Shown: one piece after another, positions 1 to 8,885 of the stretch
Layout of the letters: the number at the start of each line of letters is the position of its first letter
Numbering within the stretch: position 1 is the first letter of the stretch
Assembly: GCF_947500605.1 (NCBI RefSeq)
Contig: NZ_CANMSJ010000002.1
Span: 62,001 to 126,000, forward strand
DNA from: an uncultured Lacinutrix sp.
GTDB lineage: Bacteria; Bacteroidota; Bacteroidia; Flavobacteriales; Flavobacteriaceae
Reading direction: 5' to 3'
DNA: 64,000 nucleotides
The notes under the pieces: model-generated
What the model saw: only the letters and a program-made list of their open reading frames with translations
Database searches by the model: none
What the model was told of the DNA's origin: nothing
Translations under genes and position numbers: made by a program

Positions 1-1841
1 AACAAGACAAAACTAACGATTTTATAAACACCTTTTTAGCAAAGCACGATGAAGGTGGCATTATGCCTATTTGGGATTTAAGTGCTAATTACACTGGTTG
101 TATGATTGGATATCATGCTGTGCCTGTTATTGCAGATGCTTATTTAAAAGGTATTCGTGGTTACGATAAAGACAAAGCTTTAGAAGCAATGATGCATAGT
201 GCAACGCGTGATAAATTAGGATTAAAAAGTTATAAAGAATTTTGATTTATTCCTGTAGAAGAAGAAAGTGAATCGGTTTCTAAAACTTTAGAATACGCAT
301 ACGATGATTGGACGATTGCCGAAATGGCAAAGGCAATGAATAAAAAGGAAGTTTATAAAGAGTATACAGAAAGAGCACAAAACTACAAGAACGTTTTCGA
401 TCCAGAAACACAATTTATGCGAGGACGTTTTCGTAATACTTGGTTTACTCCTTTCGATCCTTACGAAGTCAATTTTAATTATACCGAAGCTAATGCATGG
501 CAATACAGTTTTTACGTGCCTCAAGACATTTCTGGATTTACCAATTTACTTGGCGGAAAAGATAAATTAGAAGCCAATCTAGATAAGTTATTTGTTGCCG
601 AATACAAAACTTCTGGTCGACATCAAGTAGACATTACAGGTTTAATTGGGCAATATGCGCATGGAAACGAACCGAGTCATCACATGGCTTATTTGTACAA
701 TTTCGTTAATAAACCATATAAAACACAAGAGAAAGTACATCAAATTTTAACCCAGTTATATACTAATACACCAAATGGCATCTCAGGAAATGAAGATTGC
801 GGACAAATGAGCGCATGGTATATTTTTAGCTCAATCGGTTTTTATCCTGTTACACCTGGAAGCAATCAATATATTATTGGAACACCTTTATTTAACAAAG
901 CAACTTTTAACTTAGAAAGTGGAAAAACATTTACTGTTTCTGCTGAAAATTTAAGTGACACAAACATCTATATCGCGTCAGCAACTTTAAATGAAAAACC
1001 ATACAATCAATCTTATATTTCTCATGAAAACTTAATGAATGGTGGAACACTTCATTTTAAAATGAAAGACTCTCCAACAGATTGGGCAACCAAAGACAAC
1101 GAAATACCAGAAACTAGAATTGAAGATCACATTATTATTACACCTCCATTTATTTCGAAAGGAAAGACTGCTTTTAAAGGCGAAACTAGAGTTGAATTAC
1201 AAAGCAACACAAAAGACGCTTCAATTTATTACTCTGAAAACAATTCTGATTTCAAAATATACAAAAAGCCTTTTACCATTTCTGAAGCTGAAACATTAAA
1301 AGTCTATTCACAATTAAACGGAATAAAAAGCAAGACGTTAACCACAAATTTCTTTAAAATAGATCCTGATTTATCTATTAAATTAGACTCAGAATATGCT
1401 AACCAATATAATGCAGGTGGAAATAATGCTTTAATAGATGGTATTTTAGGCACTCAAGATTTTAGAACTGGTACTTGGCAAGGTTATTTTGATACAGACT
1501 TAATTGCAACAGTAGATTTAGGAAGCAGCAAATCTATAAACATGGTAAAAGTAAATTTTCTGCAAGACCAGCGTTCTTGGATTTTTCCTCCATCAGAGGT
1601 TTCATGCTTAGGATCTAACGATGGTATTAACTTTTCTATAATTGATAGCTTAATAAAAATAGACAACAGCACTCCTTCCGAAACCGTTAAAATTAACACT
1701 ACCTATTTTAAACAAGTTTCAAAAAAGTATCGTTTTATTAAAGTGATCGCAAAAAAACTAGGTCAGCTCCCAAAATGGCACTTAGGACATAAAGACAATG
1801 GAAGAAGTTGGTTGTTTGTAGACGAAATCATCATTAAATAA
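1..1841 (+). pseudogene. GH92 alpha-mannosidase, 5'-truncated by window edge and interrupted by an in-frame TGA
   Basis: The reading frame is open from base 3 to the TAA at 1839-1841 except for one TGA at 243-245. Both sides belong to one glycoside hydrolase family 92 exo-mannosidase: upstream of the stop is GCMIGYHAVPVIADAY, and downstream are GNEDCGQMSAWYIFS and GFYPVTPGSNQY, all typical of GH92. The residue expected at the stop is Gly (KEF-G-FIP), so one GGA-to-TGA change explains it. The remaining C-terminus looks like a chitobiase-type beta-sandwich domain followed by an F5/8-type C carbohydrate-binding domain (LIDGILGTQDFRTGTWQGYF, then VDLGSSKSINMVKVNF). GH92 enzymes remove alpha-mannose from N-glycans. 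An ATG at 324 could start a C-terminal fragment, but this would lack most of the catalytic region. A sequencing error is possible because the downstream part shows no other decay. Confidence 0.85.
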
Positions 1842-1922
1842 CTATACAAAAACCATACAAAGAGCCTAAAACACAAAACTGAAAACTTATTTTATCTACA
1901 TTTAGGCAAACTAAAAACTAAC

Positions 1923-3239
1923 ATGAACCAACAAAAATCTTACCGCTCATCATTTATTTTACTAACTGCCTTATTCTTTCTTTGGGGATTTATTACCGTT
2001 TTGGTAGACTCTTTAGTTCCAAGATTAAGAGAATTATTTACCCTTAGTTATTCTCAAGCTATATTAGTTCAATTCGCTTTTTTTGGAGCTTACTTTATAC
2101 TATCTGTTCCGGCTAGTTATATTTTATCGAAAATTGGTTATAAGAAAGGAATAATTCTAGGTCTATTAACTATGGCTTTAGGCTGTTTGTTATTTTATCC
2201 TGCGGCTTCTTATCGTGAGTTTGGAATTTTTCTTGTTGCTTATTTTATTTTAGCTGGAGGTATTACATTATTACAAGTAGCTGCAAATCCATATGTTGCT
2301 GTTTTAGGTAATGAAGATGGAGCATCTAGTAGACTAAACCTATCACAAGCTTTTAATTCTTTAGGAACCGCAATTGCTCCTGCTGTTGGTGCTTTATTTA
2401 TTTTAAGCGATACTATTAAAACCAAAGCAGAAATAGCATCACTTACAGAAACAGCCAAAGATACTTATTTAGCTACAGAAGCCTCTGCTGTTCAAAAGCC
2501 ATTTTTAGGCTTAGCTATTTTTATTATCTCTATTGCTGTCTTCTTTTTATTCGCAAAACTACCTAAACTAATTGGCGAAAAATCTACTGGCACTTATACC
2601 GATGCTTTTAAACAAAAGAATTTAATGCTGGGTGTCCTTGCTCTTTTCTTTTATGTTGGAGCTGAGGTGTCTATTGGAAGTTTTCTTGTAAACTATTTTC
2701 AAGATATGAACATGGTACCCATAATAAGAGAAAGCAACTCTTTAATGAATATTGCAAACACCGTAGCTAGCGTATTTTTTAAATCTCTTGAAGGTGCAGA
2801 TAACAAGGCTCTACTAGGTATTTTTGTTATTTTTTATTGGTCTGGAGCCATGATAGGTCGTTTTGTAGGCACCTACCTTACTAAGATAATGAAACCAGGC
2901 AAAGTACTAAGTATCTTTGCTTCAATAGCAATTCTATTAATTATTATTTCTATAAGTACAACGGGCTTATTATCTATGTGGAGCATTCTTGCAGTTGGTT
3001 TATTTAACTCAATAATGTTTCCAACAATATTTGCTTTGGCAATTAATGGTATTGGAGACCTTAAACCAAAAGCTTCTGGATTACTATGTATGGCAATTGT
3101 AGGTGGTGCTATTATTCCACTAATATGTGGAAGTTTAATAGATTCTATAGGATTTAAATTAGCCTTTTTATTTATTACTATTTGTTATGGTTATATACTA
3201 TATTATGGCTTTAGAAACTCAAGAAAATTAATTTCATGA
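1923..3239 (+). CDS. FHS-family sugar:H+ symporter (FucP/GluP/NagP-like MFS permease)
   Basis: A 438-residue MFS protein with about 12 hydrophobic segments. The N-terminal FFLWGFITVLVDSLVPRLRELF and LQVAANPYVAVLG motifs are characteristic of the fucose/glucose-galactose/N-acetylglucosamine permease group. It imports a monosaccharide across the inner membrane; the exact sugar cannot be read from sequence. It lies 81 bp after the GH92 gene, and its stop codon overlaps the start of the glycosylasparaginase gene (ATGA), so the three probably form one operon. The context suggests mannose or N-acetylglucosamine released from N-glycans as substrate (inference). Confidence 0.88.
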   Translation: MNQQKSYRSSFILLTALFFLWGFITVLVDSLVPRLRELFTLSYSQAILVQFAFFGAYFILSVPASYILSKIGYKKGIILGLLTMALGCLLFYPAASYREFGIFLVAYFILAGGITLLQVAANPYVAVLGNEDGASSRLNLSQAFNSLGTAIAPAVGALFILSDTIKTKAEIASLTETAKDTYLATEASAVQKPFLGLAIFIISIAVFFLFAKLPKLIGEKSTGTYTDAFKQKNLMLGVLALFFYVGAEVSIGSFLVNYFQDMNMVPIIRESNSLMNIANTVASVFFKSLEGADNKALLGIFVIFYWSGAMIGRFVGTYLTKIMKPGKVLSIFASIAILLIIISISTTGLLSMWSILAVGLFNSIMFPTIFALAINGIGDLKPKASGLLCMAIVGGAIIPLICGSLIDSIGFKLAFLFITICYGYILYYGFRNSRKLIS

Positions 3240-4237
3240 ATAGAAGAAAATTTCTAAAAAATGCAACTTTATCTACTGCAGGCTTAGCAGTTGGCAGTAC
3301 ACTTATTAGCTGTGCTGAAGATTCTAAAATTAACAAACCAGTTATCTCCACTAAAGCAACAACATCTTTTCCATTAGTTGTTGCAACTTGGGATGTTAAA
3401 AATGCTACCGAAGCTGCATATAAAGTTTTAGAAAAAGGAGGAAATGCTTTAGATGCCGTAGAAGCCGGTTGCCGTATTGAAGAAGCAAACGAAAAAGGGC
3501 AATCTGTTGGAAAAGGAGGCTTACCAGACAGAGACGGAAACGTAACTTTAGACGCCTGTATTATGGATAAAAACGGAAACTGTGGTTCTGTCGTTTATCT
3601 TCAAAATGTAACACATGCAATCTCTGTTGCCAGAAGTGTTATGGAAAATACACCACATGTTATGTTAGCAGGAAAAGGAGCAGAAGAATATGCTTACTCT
3701 ATAGGTTTAAAAAAAGAAAACCTGTTAACCGAAGCTTCAAAAAAAGCTTGGGAAACATGGAAAATAGAAGCTAAATACAAACCCATTATTAATATAGAGA
3801 ATCACGATACTATTGGCATGATTGCTATTGATAAAAATGGTGATATCTCTGGCGCTTGCACAACAAGCGGATTAGCTTATAAAATGGGTGGACGTGTTGG
3901 TGACTCTCCAATTATTGGCGCTGGTCTATTTGTAGACAACGAAATTGGTGGTTGTGTAGCTACTGGTTTAGGCGAAGAGGTTGTAAAAACAGTAGGCAGT
4001 TTTTTAGTAGTTGAATTAATGAGACAAGGTAAAACACCTCAAGAAGCTTGTGAAGAGGCTATTAGAAGAATTGTAAACAAACCAAATAGTAATTATAAAA
4101 ATTTTCAAGTTGGTTATGTTGCTGTAAATAAAAAAGGAGAAACTGGAAGCTATGGCATTCACCAATGGTTTAGCACCACAAAATATCAAGATGGTGTTAA
4201 CGAAAATACTCAAGCAGATTTTATTATTAAAGCCTAG
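3236..4237 (+). CDS. N4-(beta-N-acetylglucosaminyl)-L-asparaginase (glycosylasparaginase)
   Basis: A 333-residue Ntn-hydrolase of the aspartylglucosaminidase family. It cleaves the GlcNAc-Asn bond left when N-glycans are degraded. The precursor self-cleaves before the nucleophile Thr in HDTIGM, and GGRVGDSPIIGAGL and ATGLGEEV are the family substrate-binding loops. The N-terminus has a twin-arginine start (MNRRKFLKNATLS), a hydrophobic stretch and a lipobox-like LISC at about residue 26, so export by Tat with lipid anchoring is likely. It is translationally coupled to the sugar permease (4-base overlap), and with the upstream GH92 mannosidase it forms an N-glycoprotein catabolic unit. Confidence 0.9.
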   Translation: MNRRKFLKNATLSTAGLAVGSTLISCAEDSKINKPVISTKATTSFPLVVATWDVKNATEAAYKVLEKGGNALDAVEAGCRIEEANEKGQSVGKGGLPDRDGNVTLDACIMDKNGNCGSVVYLQNVTHAISVARSVMENTPHVMLAGKGAEEYAYSIGLKKENLLTEASKKAWETWKIEAKYKPIINIENHDTIGMIAIDKNGDISGACTTSGLAYKMGGRVGDSPIIGAGLFVDNEIGGCVATGLGEEVVKTVGSFLVVELMRQGKTPQEACEEAIRRIVNKPNSNYKNFQVGYVAVNKKGETGSYGIHQWFSTTKYQDGVNENTQADFIIKA

Positions 4238-4282
4238 ATATCTTTCCATTATCCTCCAAGGTTTTAAATACTAAAAAAGATA

Positions 4283-4310
4283 AAAAGCCGAAACATAAGT
4301 TTCGGCTTTT
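4283..4310. terminator. Intrinsic terminator after the N-glycan operon
   Basis: Perfect 12-bp stem: AAAAGCCGAAAC (4283-4294), loop ATAA, GTTTCGGCTTTT (4299-4310). The A and T tracts at the two ends allow termination in either direction. It lies 45 bp after the glycosylasparaginase stop. Confidence 0.85.
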
Positions 4311-4502
4311 CCATATAATTTATTCATTATAACATCTTTTTGTGCTCTATTAAGCAAGCTACAACACCATGAATAAAAACTCAACACTACATTTTTTTTT
4401 GCAAAAGTTTTATTATTAGCATAATTTCCAACTCAAATAGTCCTGTCTAAATTTAAAATTGCTAATAATTTAATGCACAAATCATCATTTTAAGGACATT
4501 CC

Positions 4503-4510
4503 TAAATTTG
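4503..4510 (+). promoter_or_regulatory. Candidate -7 element for the LRR gene
   Basis: TAAATTTG matches the Bacteroidota sigma -7 consensus TAnnTTTG and lies 57 bp before the ATG at 4567. No clear TTG at the -33 position was seen. The rest of the 4238-4566 gap holds only the terminator at 4283 and AT-rich sequence with no ORF. Confidence 0.4.
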
Positions 4511-4566
4511 TGGCAATAAATTTAAGTTTTAGCTTTATTTTTACTCGATATTGAAAAACAAATACA

Positions 4567-5472
4567 ATGAAAAAAATTACTTACCTATTACTTTTAATTT
4601 CATTTCCTACACTTGCTCAGGTATCTATTCCAGATGTTAATTTTGAAACAGAACTTATTGCTCAAGGTATTGATACAGACGGTGTAGTTAACGGGCTAAT
4701 ATCTAATGCAGATGTACTTGCTAAAACTGGAACTTTAGATGTTGACAGTAAAATGATTGCAGACTTAACAGGTATAGAGGCCTTTGCGAATATTAATCGA
4801 TTATACTGTGAAAATAACAATTTAACCGCTTTAGACATATCTGCACTTACTGGGCTAACTCAATTAAGAGCTGGAAATAATAATTTAAGCACTTTAGTTG
4901 TTACAACTAATACTGCTTTAACTCAATTACTTTTTGACAACAACAACATTAGTACAATTAATGTTTCCAATAATACGCTCTTAACTAAAATTAATGCTCA
5001 TAATAACACTCTAACATCTATAAATCTTTCATCTAACACCGCATTAGAAATATTAAGACTTCAAAGTAATAACCTGTCAGATTTAGATGTTTCCAATAAT
5101 TCATCATTAACACTCTTTACATGTCCTAGTAATCCATCTTTAATTTGCATTAAAGTATTTGATGTTGCTTATGCCGAAGCTAATTTCACAAAACCAGCAG
5201 ATGCAACTTTTTCTACAAGCTGCACATTAAATACTTCCGATTTTAATTTAACGCAAAACATTAGCATCTATCCTAATCCAACTTCTAGTTCTGTATCAAT
5301 TTCTAGTTCTACTAAAATTTTAAGTTTAGAACTTTACAATTTATTAGGCAAACGCATTCTTATTACTAAAAACAGTAATAAATTAGATTTATCAAATTTA
5401 AACTCTGGAGTTTATTTAGTTAAAATTCAAACTGAAAAAGGAGAGACCACTAAAAAAATTATAAAAAACTAA
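4567..5472 (+). CDS. Secreted leucine-rich-repeat protein with T9SS type A sorting domain
   Basis: 301 residues. A signal peptide (MKKITYLLLLISFPTLAQ) is followed by IPDVNFE, a common start of Bacteroidota LRR surface proteins. About five or six degenerate leucine-rich repeats follow between residues 65 and 185, with recurring NNNLxxLxxxxxxxLxxL patterns (ENNNLTALDISALTGLTQL is one). The last 75 residues (SIYPNPTSSSVSI ... LYNLLGKRI ... LNSGVYLVKIQTEKGETTKKIIKN) are a type A type IX secretion sorting domain, so the protein should cross the outer membrane through T9SS. Binding partner unknown. It appears monocistronic, with terminators on both sides. Confidence 0.87.
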   Translation: MKKITYLLLLISFPTLAQVSIPDVNFETELIAQGIDTDGVVNGLISNADVLAKTGTLDVDSKMIADLTGIEAFANINRLYCENNNLTALDISALTGLTQLRAGNNNLSTLVVTTNTALTQLLFDNNNISTINVSNNTLLTKINAHNNTLTSINLSSNTALEILRLQSNNLSDLDVSNNSSLTLFTCPSNPSLICIKVFDVAYAEANFTKPADATFSTSCTLNTSDFNLTQNISIYPNPTSSSVSISSSTKILSLELYNLLGKRILITKNSNKLDLSNLNSGVYLVKIQTEKGETTKKIIKN

Positions 5473-5499
5473 AAAGCTATTAAACACACCTATTTAAAA

Positions 5500-5531
5500 A
5501 AGAAGCAATTAGTACAATCTGATTGCTTCTT
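5500..5531 (+). terminator. Intrinsic terminator of the LRR gene
   Basis: Stem AAGAAGCAATTAG (5500-5512), loop TACAAT, CTGATTGCTTCTT (5519-5531) with one G-T pair, running into a long T tract to 5538. Confidence 0.85.
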
Positions 5532-5583
5532 TTTTTTTGAAGTCATGTTAATAAATTATAAAGCAAACCTGCGTTAAGTTTTG

Positions 5584-5591
5584 TAGTTTTG
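5584..5591 (+). promoter_or_regulatory. Candidate -7 element of polA
   Basis: TAGTTTTG fits TAnnTTTG and lies 23 bp before the polA ATG, which would give a short leader. No convincing -33 TTG was found. Confidence 0.45.
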
Positions 5592-5613
5592 GTATTCTAT
5601 CAAAATTCCAATT

Positions 5614-8460
5614 ATGTCAGATAACAAACGTGTATTTCTAGTCGATGCTTTTGCCTTAATTTTCCGTGGCTACTATGCCTTTATAAAAAATCCAAGAATC
5701 AATTCTAAAGGCGAAGATACTTCTGCAATAATGGGTTTTATGAACTCATTATTAGACGTCATTAAACGTGAAAGACCAGACCATTTAGCCGTTTGTTTCG
5801 ATAAAGGCGGAAGTACAGACAGAGTAGAAATGTTTGAAGCCTATAAAGCCAACAGAGACGAAACTCCCGAAGGTATTAAAACAGCAATACCATATATCAT
5901 GGAGATTTTAAAAGCCATGCATATTCCTATTGTTGTAAAAGCAGGTTTTGAAGCCGATGACATTATTGGAACCTTAGCTAAACAAGCCGAAAAAGAAGGT
6001 TACCAAACGTTTATGGTAACACCAGATAAGGATTTTGCGCAATTAGTAAGCGAAAACATTTTTATGTATCGCCCAATGTTTGGTGGTGGTTACGAAACTT
6101 GGGGAATACCAGAAGTACAAAAGAAATTTGCAGTTACCGATCCCTTACAAGTTATCGACTTTTTAGGAATGATGGGAGATGCCAGTGATAATATTCCTGG
6201 ATTACCAGGCGTTGGAGAAAAAACAGCTAAGAAGTTTTTAGCAGCTTATGGCACCATGGAAAATCTTTTTGCAAATACACACGAGCTTAAAGGTAAAATG
6301 AAAGAGAAGATAGAAGCCAATCAAGAATTGGGTTTACTCTCAAAAAAACTAGCAACAATAATGCTAGACGTCCCTGTGACTTTTAACGCTAAAGATTTTG
6401 AATTGGATCAGCCAGACATTCCAAAAGTGACTGAAATTTTTAAAAAATTAGAATTTAGAAGACTCATAGATAATTTTAATAAAACATTTACTTCTGGAGC
6501 TCCTGCAACTGTAACCGCAGAATCTTCAGCTAAAAAAGAAATAAAAGTAACACCTAAGGAAGCCGAAAGTGCTGGAGCAGGACAATTTAATTTGTTTGGA
6601 GGCGAGAGTCCTTCCGCGGAAGCGACAACAGAAGACGCTTTTACAAGAAAAACAATAGAAAACACATCGCACTTTTACCAAAGTGTAGCGCCAGGAATGG
6701 CAACCAAGCTTTTTATTAAAAACTTAATGAATCAAACTTCGGTGTGTTTCGATACTGAAACCACAGGCTTAAATCCGTTAACAGCAGAGCTTGTTGGTAT
6801 TGCATTTTCTTGGGAAGTTGGCAAAGGATTCTATTTACCATTTCCAGAAGACAAAGAAGAGGCACAGGCTATTATCGAAGAATTACGATGCTTTTTTGAA
6901 GCAGAAAACATTCAGAAGATTGGTCAGAATTTAAAATACGATATTAAAGTATTAGCCAAATATAACATTCAAGTTAAAGGCGAATTGTTCGATACTATGT
7001 TAGCGCATTATCTAATTAATCCAGACATGCGCCACAACATGGATATATTAGCAGAAACATACTTAAACTACACACCTGTTTCTATAACAGAATTAATTGG
7101 TAAAAAAGGAAAGAATCAATTATCAATGCGCGATGTTCCGTTAGAGAAACAAACAGAATATGCGGTTGAAGATTCTGATATTACATTACAATTAAAAGAA
7201 CATTTTGAAAAAGAATTAGGAGAAGCTAACACCAAAAAATTATTCACAGATATTGAAGTGCCTTTAGTACGTGTACTAGCTGCAATGGAATTGGAAGGTA
7301 TTAATCTTGATGTTGACTTTTTAAATTCTTTATCTATAGATTTAAACAAAGACATAGACACCTTAGTTGCTAAAATTTACGAAGTTGCTGGCGAAGAATT
7401 TAATATTGCCTCTCCAAAACAATTAGGAATTATATTGTTTGAAAAACTAAAACTAGTAGACAAACCTAAAAAAACCAAAACTGGACAGTATAAAACGGGA
7501 GAAGATATCTTATCTGCTTTAGCAAAAGAGCACGAGATTATTAGAAATATCTTAGAATACCGTGGATTAGCAAAGCTAAAAAGCACGTATGTGGATGCTT
7601 TACCTCTTCAGGTGGAAGAAGCAACTGGTCGTGTACACACAGACTATATGCAAACCGTTGCTGCTACAGGACGTTTAAGTAGTAACAACCCTAACTTACA
7701 GAATATCCCGATACGTACAGAACGTGGACGTCAAGTGCGTAAAGCCTTTATACCGCGTAATGACGACTACATTTTATTAGCTGCCGATTATAGCCAAATA
7801 GAACTACGTATAATTGCTGCATTAAGCGAAGAAGAAACCATGATTGAAGCCTTTAAAAACGGAGAAGATATTCACGCCTCTACCGCCTCTAAAGTTTTTA
7901 ATGTGCCTTTAAATGAAGTTACCAGAGACCAACGTAGTAATGCCAAAACCGTAAACTTCGGGATTGTGTATGGTGTGTCTGCTTTTGGATTAAGTAACCA
8001 AACCGATTTATCGCGTGGTGAAGCCAAAGAGCTTATTGACACCTATTACGAAACCTATCCAAAGCTTAAAAAATACATGAGCGCTCAAGTCGAGTTTGCG
8101 CGCGATAATGGGTATGTAAAAACCGTTTTAGATCGTAGACGTTATCTAAAGGATATTAATAGTGCTAACGCTATTGTGCGCGGTGCTGCAGAGCGTAATG
8201 CGGTTAATGCACCAATACAAGGTAGTGCTGCAGATATTATTAAAATTGCCATGATTAACATCTATAACAAACTAGAAGCTGGTAATTATAAAACCAAAAT
8301 GCTATTACAAGTACATGATGAATTGGTTTTTGATGTCTTTAAACCTGAATTAGAGGAAATGAAAACATTAATTAAAACCGAAATGGAACAAGCCTTTAAA
8401 ATGGAAGTGCCTTTGGATGTGGAATTGGATACTGGTTTGAATTGGTTGGAGGCGCATTAA
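5614..8460 (+). CDS. polA: DNA polymerase I
   Basis: 948 residues with the full three-domain layout. The 5'-3' flap exonuclease is at about 1-290 (FLVDAFALIFRGYYAF, GFEADDIIGTLA, TPDKDFAQLV, GDASDNIPGLPGVGEKTA). The 3'-5' proofreading exonuclease is at about 355-540, and its metal-binding DTETTG at D380/E382 is intact. The polymerase domain has motif A LAADYSQIELR (D725), motif B RSNAKTVNFGIVYG and motif C QVHDELVF (H901-D902-E903). It fills gaps in repair and removes Okazaki primers. The linker between the first two domains (about 300-350) is low-complexity and contains a CTTCCGCGGAAG palindrome (6611-6622). ATG at 5614 is the only plausible start. Confidence 0.97.
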   Translation: MSDNKRVFLVDAFALIFRGYYAFIKNPRINSKGEDTSAIMGFMNSLLDVIKRERPDHLAVCFDKGGSTDRVEMFEAYKANRDETPEGIKTAIPYIMEILKAMHIPIVVKAGFEADDIIGTLAKQAEKEGYQTFMVTPDKDFAQLVSENIFMYRPMFGGGYETWGIPEVQKKFAVTDPLQVIDFLGMMGDASDNIPGLPGVGEKTAKKFLAAYGTMENLFANTHELKGKMKEKIEANQELGLLSKKLATIMLDVPVTFNAKDFELDQPDIPKVTEIFKKLEFRRLIDNFNKTFTSGAPATVTAESSAKKEIKVTPKEAESAGAGQFNLFGGESPSAEATTEDAFTRKTIENTSHFYQSVAPGMATKLFIKNLMNQTSVCFDTETTGLNPLTAELVGIAFSWEVGKGFYLPFPEDKEEAQAIIEELRCFFEAENIQKIGQNLKYDIKVLAKYNIQVKGELFDTMLAHYLINPDMRHNMDILAETYLNYTPVSITELIGKKGKNQLSMRDVPLEKQTEYAVEDSDITLQLKEHFEKELGEANTKKLFTDIEVPLVRVLAAMELEGINLDVDFLNSLSIDLNKDIDTLVAKIYEVAGEEFNIASPKQLGIILFEKLKLVDKPKKTKTGQYKTGEDILSALAKEHEIIRNILEYRGLAKLKSTYVDALPLQVEEATGRVHTDYMQTVAATGRLSSNNPNLQNIPIRTERGRQVRKAFIPRNDDYILLAADYSQIELRIIAALSEEETMIEAFKNGEDIHASTASKVFNVPLNEVTRDQRSNAKTVNFGIVYGVSAFGLSNQTDLSRGEAKELIDTYYETYPKLKKYMSAQVEFARDNGYVKTVLDRRRYLKDINSANAIVRGAAERNAVNAPIQGSAADIIKIAMINIYNKLEAGNYKTKMLLQVHDELVFDVFKPELEEMKTLIKTEMEQAFKMEVPLDVELDTGLNWLEAH

Positions 8461-8468
8461 TTTAATAG

Positions 8469-8560
8469 TTTGGGCGTTACCCGAAAAAGGGTCAGGCTAT
8501 ACGTTGCAAGTCCTCGTTCGTGCCTCACTGTGGGCTTTCCACTACTATCCTTAACGCAAA
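8469..8560. repeat. REP-like palindromic element after polA
   Basis: A roughly 90-bp G+C-richer block starting TTTGGGCGTTACCC and ending TCCTTAACGCAAA, so GCGTTA (8474-8479) and TAACGC (8552-8557) form inverted ends. Inside are an ACCC-GAAAAA-GGGT hairpin (8479-8492) and GTGGGCTTTCCAC. I recall elements with the same GGGCGTTACC ... TAACGC ends from other flavobacterial genomes; only one copy is visible here. It begins 8 bases after the polA stop and ends just before the next gene. Confidence 0.6.
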
Positions 8561-8565
8561 TAAAT

Positions 8566-8817
8566 ATGATGAATAATTTTGAAACTATAAACACAGAATA
8601 TTTAAGAGCATCTCGAACAATAGAAACTGTAATAGTTTCAAATGAAAATTCAAGCACACTTTTCTTTATTTATAATTATGAAGGGATTTCATTTAGAGTG
8701 TTTAAAACTCATATTGATTTGATACATTTTTTTTTAAATAAATCAGAAGGTATTATTCATTTTGATAATGAGAATGCAGTTGATGATTTTCTTAGTGAGG
8801 TGAAATTAGCTGCATAA
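8566..8817 (+). CDS. Hypothetical protein, 83 aa
   Basis: A small acidic soluble protein (MMNNFETINTEYLRASRT...). A longer reading frame exists back to a TTG at 8470, but it runs through the REP-like element, so the ATG at 8566 (or 8569) is the likely start. The pattern is alternating hydrophobic strands (TVIVSNENSSTLFFIYNYEGISFRVF) followed by helices, with no motif I recognise. It sits between polA and the restriction endonuclease gene and could belong to the accessory island. Function unknown. Confidence 0.55.
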   Translation: MMNNFETINTEYLRASRTIETVIVSNENSSTLFFIYNYEGISFRVFKTHIDLIHFFLNKSEGIIHFDNENAVDDFLSEVKLAA

Positions 8818-8885
8818 AAAGACACTAATTTAATTTAATTATAACCACCTAATGCAAGATAAATAAAAAGCAATACCTTTAGTTT

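Noticed and set aside
243-245. TGA as sense codon (Gly or Trp) in this organism
   Set aside because: Several genes with full-length family matches end with TGA, for example at 3237-3239 and 39761-39763.
8470-8565. N-terminal extension of the 83-aa protein from a TTG at 8470
   Set aside because: It reads through the REP-like element; the ATG at 8566 gives a normal small protein.
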